Shown here: positions 16,626 through 26,075 of the stretch, in pieces
Layout: each line of letters starts with the position of its first letter
Numbering within the stretch: position 1 is the first letter of the stretch
Source: Parcubacteria group bacterium
GTDB lineage: Bacteria > Patescibacteria > Paceibacteria > SW-4-49-11
Direction: 5' to 3'
Length of the DNA: 64,000 nt
Assembly: GCA_943354045.1 (NCBI GenBank)
Contig: CALRBF010000002.1
Location: forward strand, 75,403 to 139,402
Notes under the pieces: model-generated
Databases searched by the model: none
What the model was told of the DNA's origin: nothing
What the model saw: the letters and a program-made list of their open reading frames with translations, nothing else
Translations under genes and position numbers: made by a program

Positions 16626-16792
16626 CTATCTGTATGGGTTCAAGGATATTATCTCTCTTGGGGGGGATAGACTTCAAGTTCATATTTTATCCACCCCGTC
16701 TCCCGCCTAAACAAAGTATAGGAGGGAGACACCCCTCAAGAGGGGAATTTTTTGTACAGTACATTTTTATATATTCCCTTTCACTAATACTA
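16626..16792. repeat. Intergenic GC-rich mosaic (copy 3)
   Basis: No gene. It contains the module CCTAAACAAAGTATAGGAGGGA (16706-16727, given here as positions with key ends CCTAAA and TAGGAGGGA), which matches 3543-3562 almost base for base. A CCCCTC-AA-GAGGGG hairpin with a T-run follows (16732-16753), reading on the plus strand. It lies between gyrA and the methyltransferase promoter. Confidence 0.5.
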
Positions 16793-19285
16793 TTATTCTA
16801 TTCCTTCTTCTGGTTCATCTTCGGTAGTAACAGCGATTGAAGCAATAGTATCATCTTTATTAAGTCTCATAATTTTTACCCCTTGAGTATCCCGAGATAA
16901 TGTCGGAATATCTTTTTGAATATTAAGCTTAATAATATTCCCTCCAAGAGAAATAGCAATCAATTCTTTGCTATCTGGGGTAACTACTTGAGCCCCCATA
17001 ACAAGACCAGTTTTAGTGGTGATTTTAGAAACCTTTACTCCTCCCCCACCTCGTCGCTGTACTTTATAATGACTTAATTTACTTTTTTTACCATATCCTT
17101 GAGCGGTTGCAATCACAAGCCATCCTTGCTCATCTCCAGAACGAATTGTTTGCATAGATAATACCGTATCATCAGGCTTTAAGGTGATTGCTTTTACTCC
17201 AGAAGCTGTTCTTCCCATTGGCCTTAATTCTTCTTGAGAGAATCGTATTGCTTTTCCTTGTGCGGTAAACAAAATTACATCATCATCGGTATGAGTAATA
17301 GTTGCTTGTATCAGAGTATCTTTATCTTTGAGATTAATAGCAATAATTCCACCTTTTCGCACATTGGCATATACTGACATTGCACTCTTTTTGATAACAC
17401 CCAATCTGGTGACAATAGAAACAAAACTATCTGATGCATCTTCAGTTGGTAGAATTGACTGGATTTGCTCATCTTTGGTAAGTTCCAAGAAATTAACTAT
17501 AGATTGTCCTTTGGCAATACGAGACCCTTGTGGGATTTCATAAGCCTTTAATTTCAATACTCTTCCATTATTAGTAAAGAATAATAATTTCGCATGAGTA
17601 ATAGTATGAAGGAAAATTGATACAGAGTCATCTTCCCGTGTCTTAACTCCAGAAATTCCCACTCCACCTCGTCTTTGAGAACGATATTCTTTAGGGTCTA
17701 CTCGCTTAATATATCCATCTTTGGTCAAAATAATAATAGTATCTTCATTGGGAATAAAATCTGTCTCTCTAAAATCTCCCAATTCCTCTTGGAATACTCG
17801 AGTTTTTCGCTCATCGCCATATTGCTCGGATACTTGCTTCAAATCATCTTTGATAATCTGATAAATTCTCTCTTCTGATCCAAGAATTGACTCTAATTCT
17901 TTAATAAGAATTAATAATTCTGCTAATTCATCAAGAATTTTTTGTCGCTCTAATCCAGCAAGAGTTTGTAATCTCATATCGAGAATAGCCTGCACTTGTA
18001 AGGTGCTAAATTCAAAGCGCTTAATCAAATTAACCTTGGCAAGTTCTTTACTCTCAGATCCTCGAATAATAGTAATAACTTCATCAATAAAGTCAAGAGC
18101 CTTTTTGAGTCCTTCCAAAATATGTGCTCGGTCTTTAGCCTGTTGTAATTCGAATTCAGTTTTTCGGGTTACTACTTCTTTACGATGAATAATATAATAT
18201 TGTAAAGCTTGTTTTAATGACAAAGTTTTTGGTTCAATACCATCACAAAGAGCCAACATATTCACATGATAGGTTTTTTGTAAATCTGTTAATTTATATA
18301 ATTTATTGAGTACCTTTTGTGGATAAGCATCAGATTTGAGTTCAATCACCACTCTTACTCCATCTCTATCAGATTCATCTCGAATATCTTTGATCCCATC
18401 AAGTTTTTTATCTCTGACCATATTAGCCATTTTCTCAATCAAGGTAGATTTATTGGTCTGATATGTCATTTCAGATACAATAATATCAAAAGCATTTCCT
18501 TTTTTGGTTCTCTCTACAATTTCAGCTTTAGCTCGAGTTACCAGAGGCCCTCGCCCAGTAGCATATACTTGCCGAATATTTTCAATATTATATAATTCAC
18601 CTCCAGTTGGGAAATCTGGTCCCTTGACAAAATGCAATAATTCTTCAATAGTAATTTCTGGATTTTCTATCAAAGCAATAGTTGCTCCTACAATTTCTTT
18701 CAAATTATGGGGAGGAATATTAGTTGCCATACCTACCGCAATTCCTGTTCCTCCATTAATAAGAAGATTAGGGACTCTAGCTGGTAATACGGTTGGTTCT
18801 TCTAAACTTCCATCATAATTAGGGATAAAATTAACGGTTTTTTTATCAATATCAACCAGCATTTCCCTCGCAATTTTATCCATTTTAGCCTCAGTATATC
18901 GCATAGCCGCAGCTGAGTCACCATCCATAGATCCAAAGTTTCCCTGTCCTTTTACCAAGGTATATCTCAAAGAGAAATCTTGTGCCATACGCACCAAAGA
19001 GTCATACACAGCAGTATCTCCATGGGGATGGTATTTTCCCAGCACTTCTCCAACTATGGTAGCAGATTTACGGAATTTTGCTTCTGGCCGTAGACCAAGT
19101 TCATGCATAGCATAGAGAATTCTTCTGTGAACGGGTTTTAATCCATCTCTTACATCAGGAAGAGCTCTATCTACAATGACACTCATTGAATAATCAATAT
19201 AGGCCCGCTCCATCTCAGCTACAATATCAGTCAGCTCAATATTTCCTATATTCTCAATTGTTGAAATTTTGGTATCGTCTGCCAT
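16793..19285 (-). CDS. gyrA: DNA gyrase subunit A
   Basis: An 830-residue type IIA topoisomerase subunit that cuts and reseals DNA for negative supercoiling. The active-site tyrosine is Tyr130 (AAMRYTEAKM). The quinolone region reads YHPHGDTAVYD, with Thr91 and Asp95 at the usual resistance positions, both common wild-type residues. The C-terminal domain has a GyrA-box QRRGGVG and a second QRRGGGG, supporting gyrase over topoisomerase IV. It ends the gatB-MBL-gyrA unit (5-nt gap); gyrB is not in the window. Confidence 0.96.
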   Translation of the reverse strand: MADDTKISTIENIGNIELTDIVAEMERAYIDYSMSVIVDRALPDVRDGLKPVHRRILYAMHELGLRPEAKFRKSATIVGEVLGKYHPHGDTAVYDSLVRMAQDFSLRYTLVKGQGNFGSMDGDSAAAMRYTEAKMDKIAREMLVDIDKKTVNFIPNYDGSLEEPTVLPARVPNLLINGGTGIAVGMATNIPPHNLKEIVGATIALIENPEITIEELLHFVKGPDFPTGGELYNIENIRQVYATGRGPLVTRAKAEIVERTKKGNAFDIIVSEMTYQTNKSTLIEKMANMVRDKKLDGIKDIRDESDRDGVRVVIELKSDAYPQKVLNKLYKLTDLQKTYHVNMLALCDGIEPKTLSLKQALQYYIIHRKEVVTRKTEFELQQAKDRAHILEGLKKALDFIDEVITIIRGSESKELAKVNLIKRFEFSTLQVQAILDMRLQTLAGLERQKILDELAELLILIKELESILGSEERIYQIIKDDLKQVSEQYGDERKTRVFQEELGDFRETDFIPNEDTIIILTKDGYIKRVDPKEYRSQRRGGVGISGVKTREDDSVSIFLHTITHAKLLFFTNNGRVLKLKAYEIPQGSRIAKGQSIVNFLELTKDEQIQSILPTEDASDSFVSIVTRLGVIKKSAMSVYANVRKGGIIAINLKDKDTLIQATITHTDDDVILFTAQGKAIRFSQEELRPMGRTASGVKAITLKPDDTVLSMQTIRSGDEQGWLVIATAQGYGKKSKLSHYKVQRRGGGGVKVSKITTKTGLVMGAQVVTPDSKELIAISLGGNIIKLNIQKDIPTLSRDTQGVKIMRLNKDDTIASIAVTTEDEPEEGIE

Positions 19286-19290
19286 AGTCT

Positions 19291-19881
19291 TTAAGATTTA
19301 ATCTGCTGTATAAGGGGTTTGATTTCGACAATATCGAATGGAAGCTCTGATTTTTTGATACTAAAATCATCTTGAGGCTCTTGTTTTATCCCATATTCAC
19401 TCACTAATCCTTGTAATTGTGAATCTTGAGTATATACCGGAATTACAATACGAGGCTCAATAGCATTAATAAGATGTAAAGATTTCTCAGACCCAAATGA
19501 TTCGCTCAATGATAATACCAGAATATCTGGACTTCCTATGAATTCCAAGTCTTCTGTAGTTAATTCTTTTGTGATACCAAATACTATTGCAACTAATATA
19601 TTCTCTACCGAAAGAGAAATAAGATTAATTTTATCTTCATCTTCAATTTGCCGAATTGCAGCAACCCGAACAGTAACTCCTTGATAAGAATATTCTCCTG
19701 CTCCATTAATATGAAATCCCTTTATATCTGATATTTTGATAGGTTTAGTAGAAATAAGTAAATCATTTTCTTTTTGAGGAATAATGAATTTGGCTTCCTC
19801 AGCCTCAACAGGATTGATAATCACGCGATAATCTTTTCCTTTGATTGTAATTGTCGTATTATTTTGCCATTGAATCTGCAT
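19291..19881 (-). CDS. Degenerate metallo-beta-lactamase-fold protein
   Basis: 196 residues. The overall pattern (short N-terminal beta strands, then HINGAGEYSYQGVTVRVAAI, then a distal LVLSLSESFGSE strand and IEPRIVIPVYTQ) matches the small UlaG/Lactamase_B_3-type proteins of CPR genomes. No HxHxDH motif is present, so metal binding and hydrolysis are probably lost. It sits between gatB and gyrA with gaps of 6 and 5 nt. Function unknown; family call rests on pattern. Confidence 0.5.
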   Translation of the reverse strand: MQIQWQNNTTITIKGKDYRVIINPVEAEEAKFIIPQKENDLLISTKPIKISDIKGFHINGAGEYSYQGVTVRVAAIRQIEDEDKINLISLSVENILVAIVFGITKELTTEDLEFIGSPDILVLSLSESFGSEKSLHLINAIEPRIVIPVYTQDSQLQGLVSEYGIKQEPQDDFSIKKSELPFDIVEIKPLIQQIKS

Positions 19882-19887
19882 ATCTGA

Positions 19888-21375
19888 TTATTTATTCTGA
19901 GTAATAGTATCATGAAGAATTTGTTTTGCAATTTGTGGATTAGCGCTACCCTTAGAATACCGCATTACCTGCCCTATTAAGAATTGCAACACATTTTCAT
20001 TCCCATTCTGATAGTCCAGCACTACTTTAGGGTTTTCAGTAATGACTTGATCCACAATTCCTTGCAAAGCATTAGTATCACTTACCTGCTTTAATCCTTG
20101 TGATTCCACAATATCGCTAGGATCTGATCCTGTCTCAATCATTTGCAATAATAAAGTCTGAGCTCCTGTAGATGATACTTCTCCACTAAATACAATTTTG
20201 ATAAATTCAGCATAATTCTCGGGACTAATGGGAGAATTATCAAAAGACAGTCCCTTTTCAGAATAATGCTTAATAAGCTCAGTAAGAATATAATTAGCGG
20301 ACAATTTGATTAATTTGGTAGTCTCCTCAGGGGTAAATTCTTTATTATCAGCTTTTATCCAAGCTTTTAATTCGGATATTGTTTGTTCAAAATAATCTGC
20401 TAAAGCTTTATTTCGCACCAAAATCTCAACCTGCTGTATAGCTAATTGATATTCATCAAGGAATCGCTTTCTCTTTGCAATAGGAAGCTCCGCCGTAATA
20501 GAGGCGGCATCAGTAATAATAGCAGATGTCTCAAAAGGGGGAATATCAGGTTCTACAAAGTAGCGATAATCATGAGCATTTTCTTTTTTACGCTGACTAA
20601 AAGTAATAGATTTAGAATCATCCCAACCTCTGGTTTCCTGTACTACCTCTCCCCCTTGTGATATAACTTCTGTTTGGCGAATAATTTCATATTCAATAGC
20701 CTGCTCTACTACACGAAATGAATTCAAATTCTTAATTTCTACTTTAGTCCCAAAAGCTTCTGTACCCTTTTCTCGAAGAGAAATATTTACCTCACAGCGC
20801 ATTTGTCCCTTATCCATATCTCCATCGGATATATCAAGATAACGCAATATTAATTGTAATTCTTCACAAAATATTTTTGCTTCCTCGGCATTACGAATAT
20901 CGGGCTCAGTCACAAGTTCCATCAAAGGAAGTCCTGCTCTATTATAATCTACAACGGTTTTACCATTAATATGAGATAATTTACCCGTATCCTCCTCCAT
21001 ATGAATTCGAGTAATACGAATATATTTTGGTCCCTTAGAAGTTAATATTTCAATATTTCCCTCATAACAAAGAGGTCTTTCATATTGAGTAATCTGATAC
21101 CCTTTTGGCAAATCTGGGTAAAAATAACTTTTACGTTCAAACCAAGTATAATCGGAAATTTGACAATTCAAAGCTTGTCCAAATCGAGTTATTTTGACTA
21201 AAGCCTCACGATTAGGTACTGGCAATGTCCCAGGATGCCCAGTACAAATAGGACAAATATTGATATTAGGCTGATCTTCGAGCCCCTTCCCATTTATACA
21301 GGAACAGAACATTTTAGAATTTGTTTTTGACTCGACATGCACTTCCATCCCGATCACTGCTTCGTATTCTTTCAT
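19888..21375 (-). CDS. gatB: Asp-tRNA(Asn)/Glu-tRNA(Gln) amidotransferase subunit B
   Basis: A 495-residue kinase/tRNA-binding subunit of GatCAB, which amidates misacylated Glu-tRNA(Gln) or Asp-tRNA(Asn). It begins EYEAVIGMEVHVESKTNSKMFC, with zinc-type cysteines CSC and CPIC, then SYFYPDLPKGYQITQYE and HMEEDTGKLSH, all core GatB signatures. The C-terminal YqeY-like helical domain is complete. gatC and gatA lie far away at 46214-47957, so the complex is encoded in two places. First gene of its operon. Confidence 0.96.
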   Translation of the reverse strand: MKEYEAVIGMEVHVESKTNSKMFCSCINGKGLEDQPNINICPICTGHPGTLPVPNREALVKITRFGQALNCQISDYTWFERKSYFYPDLPKGYQITQYERPLCYEGNIEILTSKGPKYIRITRIHMEEDTGKLSHINGKTVVDYNRAGLPLMELVTEPDIRNAEEAKIFCEELQLILRYLDISDGDMDKGQMRCEVNISLREKGTEAFGTKVEIKNLNSFRVVEQAIEYEIIRQTEVISQGGEVVQETRGWDDSKSITFSQRKKENAHDYRYFVEPDIPPFETSAIITDAASITAELPIAKRKRFLDEYQLAIQQVEILVRNKALADYFEQTISELKAWIKADNKEFTPEETTKLIKLSANYILTELIKHYSEKGLSFDNSPISPENYAEFIKIVFSGEVSSTGAQTLLLQMIETGSDPSDIVESQGLKQVSDTNALQGIVDQVITENPKVVLDYQNGNENVLQFLIGQVMRYSKGSANPQIAKQILHDTITQNK

Positions 21376-21407
21376 ATAAACACTGTATAGGTATTATTTT
21401 ATACCTT

Positions 21408-21416
21408 ATTATACCA
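21408..21416 (-). promoter_or_regulatory. Extended -10 promoter of gatB operon
   Basis: Minus-strand TGG followed by a perfect TATAAT (21413-21408), 32 nt before the gatB ATG. No good -35 is visible at 16-18 nt. Confidence 0.4.
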
Positions 21417-21441
21417 TATATTCTATAATTTTGCTAGAAGT

Positions 21442-22920
21442 CTATTTTTCTATGCGTGGGAATATGTGAATATTCTCTCCTGCAAGAAGTCTTTTCATCA
21501 AATTTGCGGTTGACGGCATTATTGGTTCAATTATCTCTGTAATTTGATGAAGAGACTCAAGCCAATTCTGCATAAGAGTATTCAATTCTTCAGTTTTCCC
21601 CTCTTTATACAATTCCCAGGGTTTATGAGACTCTATTTCTTGACCAATGATATTGATCTGCTCAAATATACTATGTATTGCACCATAAATATCATATTTT
21701 TGAAAAGCATTATGATAATCTTGAAAGACTGCACTTGATTCAGGCTGTACTTGCACGTCATATTTCTTCGCCATTCCAATTACACGACTAAAAGTATTAC
21801 CAAATTTATTGACAAGTTCCGATTCATAAATTCCAATAATCTTCTCTTTGGTAATATCTCCATCATTACCAATTCGCATTTCTCGGAGGATCACATAGCG
21901 GAGTATATCATTCCCAAGTCCATCCGTTATCTCATCAAAATATGTAATAATATCTTGAGGAACTATTACATTTCCAATACTTTTACTCATTTTACGCCCA
22001 TCAGAGAGGAAAAATCCTGTGATGAGAATTGTCTTCGGTAAATTCTCTTCTGGTATTCCGAGGGCCAAAAGGAAGGCTGGCCAATATACTGCATGAAATT
22101 TGAGAATATCCTTACCCATTACTTGCAAATCTGGTGGCCAAATATCTCCAATTTTAGCTAAAATCTCTCCTATAGATAAATCCTTAATATCTATATTTTG
22201 ACTCGCCAAAACACCCGACATATAATTAAATAAAGCATCAATCCAAACATATAATGTTTGACTAGTATCAAATGGTACTGGAATACCCCAGCTTACTTTT
22301 TCTCGTGTTACTGAGAAATCTCCCACTTCTGGATTTTTCAAGAGCTCAATTGCCTCATTGCGTCGAGATTCTGGTATAATATTAATCTTACCATCCTCTA
22401 TAAGCTGCAAAACTCTATCCTTATACTTATTTAATCGAAAAAAATAATTCTTTTCTAATACAATTTGTGGCTTCTCATCATGATCAGGACATAATCCCCC
22501 CACTCTGAGTTCAGATTGAGTGACAAAAGACTCCGCTCCCACACAATATAATGCCTCATATTCTTGCGGGTATATATCATTAGTTTCTAATAATTTTTGA
22601 ATAACAACTTGGCATAAAACTTTATGAGTCGGATTAGTAGTACGAATAAAATAATCATAACTAATATCCAAATCTTTCCAAACTCCCTCCCAAATAGCAG
22701 ATAATTTATCGGTATATTCCTGAGGTGATAAATTGTCTTTTTTGGATGCATCAGCTACTTTTTGTCCATGCTCATCGGTTCCTGTCAAAAAGAAAGCTCC
22801 CGATCCAAATTTGCGATTATAGCGTGCTAATACATCAGCAATAGTGGTTGCATAATAATGCCCTAGATGAGGCTCCCCATTTAAATAATAAATAGGAGTT
22901 GTGACAAAGAATTTTTTCAT
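21442..22920 (-). CDS. metG: Methionyl-tRNA synthetase
   Basis: A 492-residue class Ia synthetase. HLGH (18-21) is the HIGH motif and KMSKS lies at 310-314. The knuckle region keeps only part of the cysteine set (YCVGAESF and LCPDHDE), so zinc binding is doubtful, as in zinc-free MetRS forms. It has a normal anticodon-binding helical domain and no C-terminal tRNA-binding (Trbp111) extension. It lies 51 nt after greA and 66 nt before gatB. Confidence 0.95.
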   Translation of the reverse strand: MKKFFVTTPIYYLNGEPHLGHYYATTIADVLARYNRKFGSGAFFLTGTDEHGQKVADASKKDNLSPQEYTDKLSAIWEGVWKDLDISYDYFIRTTNPTHKVLCQVVIQKLLETNDIYPQEYEALYCVGAESFVTQSELRVGGLCPDHDEKPQIVLEKNYFFRLNKYKDRVLQLIEDGKINIIPESRRNEAIELLKNPEVGDFSVTREKVSWGIPVPFDTSQTLYVWIDALFNYMSGVLASQNIDIKDLSIGEILAKIGDIWPPDLQVMGKDILKFHAVYWPAFLLALGIPEENLPKTILITGFFLSDGRKMSKSIGNVIVPQDIITYFDEITDGLGNDILRYVILREMRIGNDGDITKEKIIGIYESELVNKFGNTFSRVIGMAKKYDVQVQPESSAVFQDYHNAFQKYDIYGAIHSIFEQINIIGQEIESHKPWELYKEGKTEELNTLMQNWLESLHQITEIIEPIMPSTANLMKRLLAGENIHIFPRIEK

Positions 22921-22971
22921 ATACTTATTTGCTATTAGATTGATATCATTTCTTCACCTAATATGTATACA

Positions 22972-23427
22972 TTACTTAATCTCCAAAATCACATATTTCT
23001 GAACACCAGATGGAGTCTCAACTTCAACTTGCTCTCCCACACTACGATGCATAAAAGCTTGTCCAAGAGGAGATTCATCTGAAATTTTTCTCTCAGCAGG
23101 ATTAGCTTCAGTTGGACCTACAATTAAAAATTCTCTTTCCCCAACACCATTAGCAACTTTAATTTGAGACCCCAAAGATACAAATTGAGAATTGGTAGGA
23201 GATTCGATTACTTCAGCATTACGAATCAAATCTTCTAATTCTAGAATTTTAGATTCATTAAAAGCCATATCATTTTTTGCCTCATGATATTCGGAGTTTT
23301 CTTTCAAATCTCCTTGCTCTTTAGCCAATTTAATTTTCTCAACAATATCCTTGCGTCGAATCAAAAGAGCCTCAAGTTCTACTTGCGCCTTTTCTAACCC
23401 TGACTTAGTCATATGATACTTCTTCAT
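22972..23427 (-). CDS. greA: Transcription elongation factor GreA
   Basis: 151 residues. An N-terminal coiled coil carries the acidic tip GDLKENSEYHEAK (about 39-51), which enters the RNA polymerase secondary channel and stimulates transcript cleavage in backtracked complexes. The C-terminal FKBP-like domain includes ISDESPLGQAFMHRSVGEQVEV. Slightly shorter than E. coli GreA (158). It diverges from the PriA-like gene across a 132-nt AT-rich gap. Confidence 0.95.
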   Translation of the reverse strand: MKKYHMTKSGLEKAQVELEALLIRRKDIVEKIKLAKEQGDLKENSEYHEAKNDMAFNESKILELEDLIRNAEVIESPTNSQFVSLGSQIKVANGVGEREFLIVGPTEANPAERKISDESPLGQAFMHRSVGEQVEVETPSGVQKYVILEIK

Positions 23428-23525
23428 ATATTATGTAATTATATAGTGTTAACGAGTTAAAGGACGTATATATTTATATATATCTTTTATACATTCACTT
23501 TTTATTATAAATATCCTATTGTATA

Positions 23526-23553
23526 TTCACTTTTACTGTTAATGGAGTATACT
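23526..23553 (+). promoter_or_regulatory. Promoter of the PriA-like gene, leaderless geometry
   Basis: TTCACT (23526-23531), 16-nt spacer, TATACT (23548-23553). The expected start falls on or next to the ATG at 23560. ATTCACTTTT occurs twice, at 23493-23502 and 23525-23534, 32 bp apart, about three helical turns, which could be an operator or a second -35. Confidence 0.5.
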
Positions 23554-23559
23554 ATATGT

Positions 23560-25497
23560 ATGTATATTTTGCAAGTTGTCCCTCTCATCAAACTCCCTGG
23601 TCAAATAAGCCAAACTTTGACCTATTATGCTTCCGAGAATATTCTCCCGGGAACTCTTATCTTAGTGGGAGTTCGTAATACAGATATTACCGCAATAGTT
23701 TATTTTTGTCAAGAGTTGACAAATGCCAAACAAGATTTAAAGAAATTTGCAAACTTTAGCCCCAAACCGATTCATAAACGATTTTCTGAGAATAGCCTTT
23801 TGACAAGCCAACAATTAGAATTAGCCCAGTGGATGAGTAATTATTATGCCCATGCTCTTGGCAATATTATCAAATTATTTATACCCAAATTATCCAACAA
23901 AATTAAACGCTATCCCAATATACTCAATGTAATATCTCCTCAAGTAGAATTAGGCCCTGATTATATACCAAAAGTATTCCTAGGAACTCTTACTAAACGT
24001 CTCAAACACTATCACACCATTCTCAAATCAAATATAGGTCAAATACTGATATTAGTACCCGATACTATTAGTCTTGAGAGTTTTGCTCTAGAATTTGCGG
24101 ACTATAATCCCCTCCTTATAAGCTCACAACTGGGTATTACAGCCCAGAGAGCCGCTTGGTCTCAAGTCAAATCAGGTGAGGCTAAGATTATCATCGGCAC
24201 AAGAGGTAATATATTCCTCCCCTTTCAGCATTTAACTCATATTATTATAGAAGATGAATCTTCTGAATCCTATTATTCTTTTGATACCAAACCTCATTAT
24301 CATACGACCAGTATTGCAGTCGAGGTTGCTAAATTATATCAAGCCCATATCACTCTCGCCTCCACTATTCCGAGCATTAGCACTCTTGCTCTATTAGAAT
24401 CGCATAATCTCAGTCTTCCATCAGAAGCATATCCTCATATGCCCAAATCCAAAATAAATTTGATTGAAATGCAGACAGAATTCTATAAGGGAAACCGAGA
24501 TTTATTATCAATACCAGCCCAAAAAGCTATACAGAAGTCTCTACAAAACAATCAATCCGCCATTATATATGTCAATCGCCGAGGAGAATCGCTATATGTA
24601 TCTTGCCGCGATTGTGGATATCACTTGAGAGACCCCAAAACAGGAACTTTACTCACGGTACATCGTGTAGACACTTTACCAAAAGCTATACCTAATTATA
24701 CCGAGAATCAAGTACTATTATCCCATAGCTCACATAAATGGTTTAAGATGATACATATTTGCCCCCAATGCAAATCCCTCAATTTACATCAAGGAGGAAT
24801 TGGAATTGAGAAAATTGAAGATTTTAGTAAATCCTTATTCCCCAATACCCCCCATTTTGTACTTTCTAGTGACACCGCCAGCAACTTGGAATATCAACAA
24901 AGTATCGTAGATAATTTTAATCAGACTAAACCCGCAATTCTCCTCACTACGCGTATGATACACAAATTCCTGGATACTATTCCGAAAACTCTCACCATAA
25001 TCCCCTCCGCTGAATCCCTGGTCAATTTCCCCGATTATACTATTCGAGAAAAGTCAATACAGGTTTTATCCGAGCTCATAATGCATAGTGATAAAACTCT
25101 AATACAGACATTTACCGCTTGGAATCGTGATGAGGAAAGCCCCTCACATATTCATACTATTTTGAATCAGCCTATTGCTGAGTTATGGGAACAAGAATAT
25201 GAGAATCGCAATCTCTATCATTATCCCCCGCAATATGAGATTATCGCCATACATTCACAACATCATATCAGATCCAAATCCCTCGCCCAGGCTCTCCGCA
25301 TCAAAGAGGCTTTATCCAGCATACATATACGAGCTCTTGGACCTTTGGAAAAATATCTCGCCCGTGGTAAAGGTCTCTATCGCTTTACCCTCACCATACA
25401 AACCACTCCCAAACAAGCCACCTCTATCAAACGCAAATTAGTCCCCATATTAGAATATGGCCAAGAAATCGAAATCAATCCCCCTAATTTGGTGTAA
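23560..25497 (+). CDS. priA: PriA-like primosomal protein lacking ATPase motifs
   Basis: About 645 residues from ATG 23560 (MYILQVVPL fits the family start). The N-terminal 3'-end-binding domain, GTRGNIFLPFQHL, NRRGESLYVSCRDCGY and CPQC place it firmly in the PriA family. The helicase core is decayed. The P-loop position reads FLGTLTKRLKHY instead of a GxTGSGKT motif, DEEH reads EDES, and GSATPS reads ASTIPS. Only four of eight zinc-type cysteines are obvious. It could still bind fork ends and load replication proteins but should not unwind DNA. Homology secure; loss of ATPase inferred from missing motifs. Confidence 0.85.
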   Translation: MYILQVVPLIKLPGQISQTLTYYASENILPGTLILVGVRNTDITAIVYFCQELTNAKQDLKKFANFSPKPIHKRFSENSLLTSQQLELAQWMSNYYAHALGNIIKLFIPKLSNKIKRYPNILNVISPQVELGPDYIPKVFLGTLTKRLKHYHTILKSNIGQILILVPDTISLESFALEFADYNPLLISSQLGITAQRAAWSQVKSGEAKIIIGTRGNIFLPFQHLTHIIIEDESSESYYSFDTKPHYHTTSIAVEVAKLYQAHITLASTIPSISTLALLESHNLSLPSEAYPHMPKSKINLIEMQTEFYKGNRDLLSIPAQKAIQKSLQNNQSAIIYVNRRGESLYVSCRDCGYHLRDPKTGTLLTVHRVDTLPKAIPNYTENQVLLSHSSHKWFKMIHICPQCKSLNLHQGGIGIEKIEDFSKSLFPNTPHFVLSSDTASNLEYQQSIVDNFNQTKPAILLTTRMIHKFLDTIPKTLTIIPSAESLVNFPDYTIREKSIQVLSELIMHSDKTLIQTFTAWNRDEESPSHIHTILNQPIAELWEQEYENRNLYHYPPQYEIIAIHSQHHIRSKSLAQALRIKEALSSIHIRALGPLEKYLARGKGLYRFTLTIQTTPKQATSIKRKLVPILEYGQEIEINPPNLV

Positions 25498-25501
25498 TAC
25501 C

Positions 25502-25530
25502 TTGCTTTTTTGCCTCATTTATGCTATAAT
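25502..25530 (+). promoter_or_regulatory. def-fmt promoter
   Basis: TTGCTT (25502-25507), 17-nt spacer, perfect TATAAT (25525-25530), 26 nt before the ATG at 25557. A second TATACT at 25546-25551 overlaps the region and would give an almost leaderless transcript. Confidence 0.65.
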
Positions 25531-25556
25531 ATAGTAACAAATTGTTATACTATTAT

Positions 25557-26075
25557 ATGATTCTTGATATTGAAACAGGGCTTAAAAATCCTATTCTCCG
25601 TACCAAATCTGAACCTATTGATTCTATTACTCGAGATATTCATAAATTAGCTCGAGATATGAAATCTAGTATTAGACCTCATCATGGGATGGGGCTTGCT
25701 GCTCCACAAGTCGGACATAATGTGCGATTGATTTTGATTAATGTCCCAGGAGAGCATTTTGAAGAGTCAGGATTTGAGGCTTGTGCTTTGGATCAACATT
25801 ATGTAATTATTAATCCTGAATTAACCGCTTTGAGTAAGGATACCGCTACTATGGAAGAGGGGTGTTTGTCTTTACCTGAATATTTTGCTGATGTGATTCG
25901 CCCTACCAGTATTGAATTTACGGGGCTTAATCTAAAAGGTGAGAAAATTGGTGGTAAGGCTTTTGGAATTTTTGCTCGAATTCTGCAACATGAAATTGAT
26001 CATCTTGATGGCGTATTATTCGCGGATAAGGCTCTTCCTGTAAAGCTAAAACAAAGTGGGAAAGTGTATGTCTAA
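25557..26075 (+). CDS. def: Peptide deformylase
   Basis: 172 residues from the ATG at 25557; a TTG five codons earlier lies downstream of the -10 but is a poor choice. It removes the formyl group from nascent N-terminal methionine. All three motifs are present: GMGLAAPQVG, EEGCLSLPEYF with the metal-binding Cys, and QHEIDHLDGVLF with the catalytic Glu and two His ligands. The last codons overlap fmt by 8 nt, so the two genes are translationally coupled. Confidence 0.96.
   Translation: MILDIETGLKNPILRTKSEPIDSITRDIHKLARDMKSSIRPHHGMGLAAPQVGHNVRLILINVPGEHFEESGFEACALDQHYVIINPELTALSKDTATMEEGCLSLPEYFADVIRPTSIEFTGLNLKGEKIGGKAFGIFARILQHEIDHLDGVLFADKALPVKLKQSGKVYV

Noticed and set aside
16732..16753. 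CCCCTC/GAGGGG hairpin with T-run as gyrA terminator
   Set aside because: The T-run is on the plus strand, while gyrA is read on the minus strand. It fits the dispersed repeat family better.
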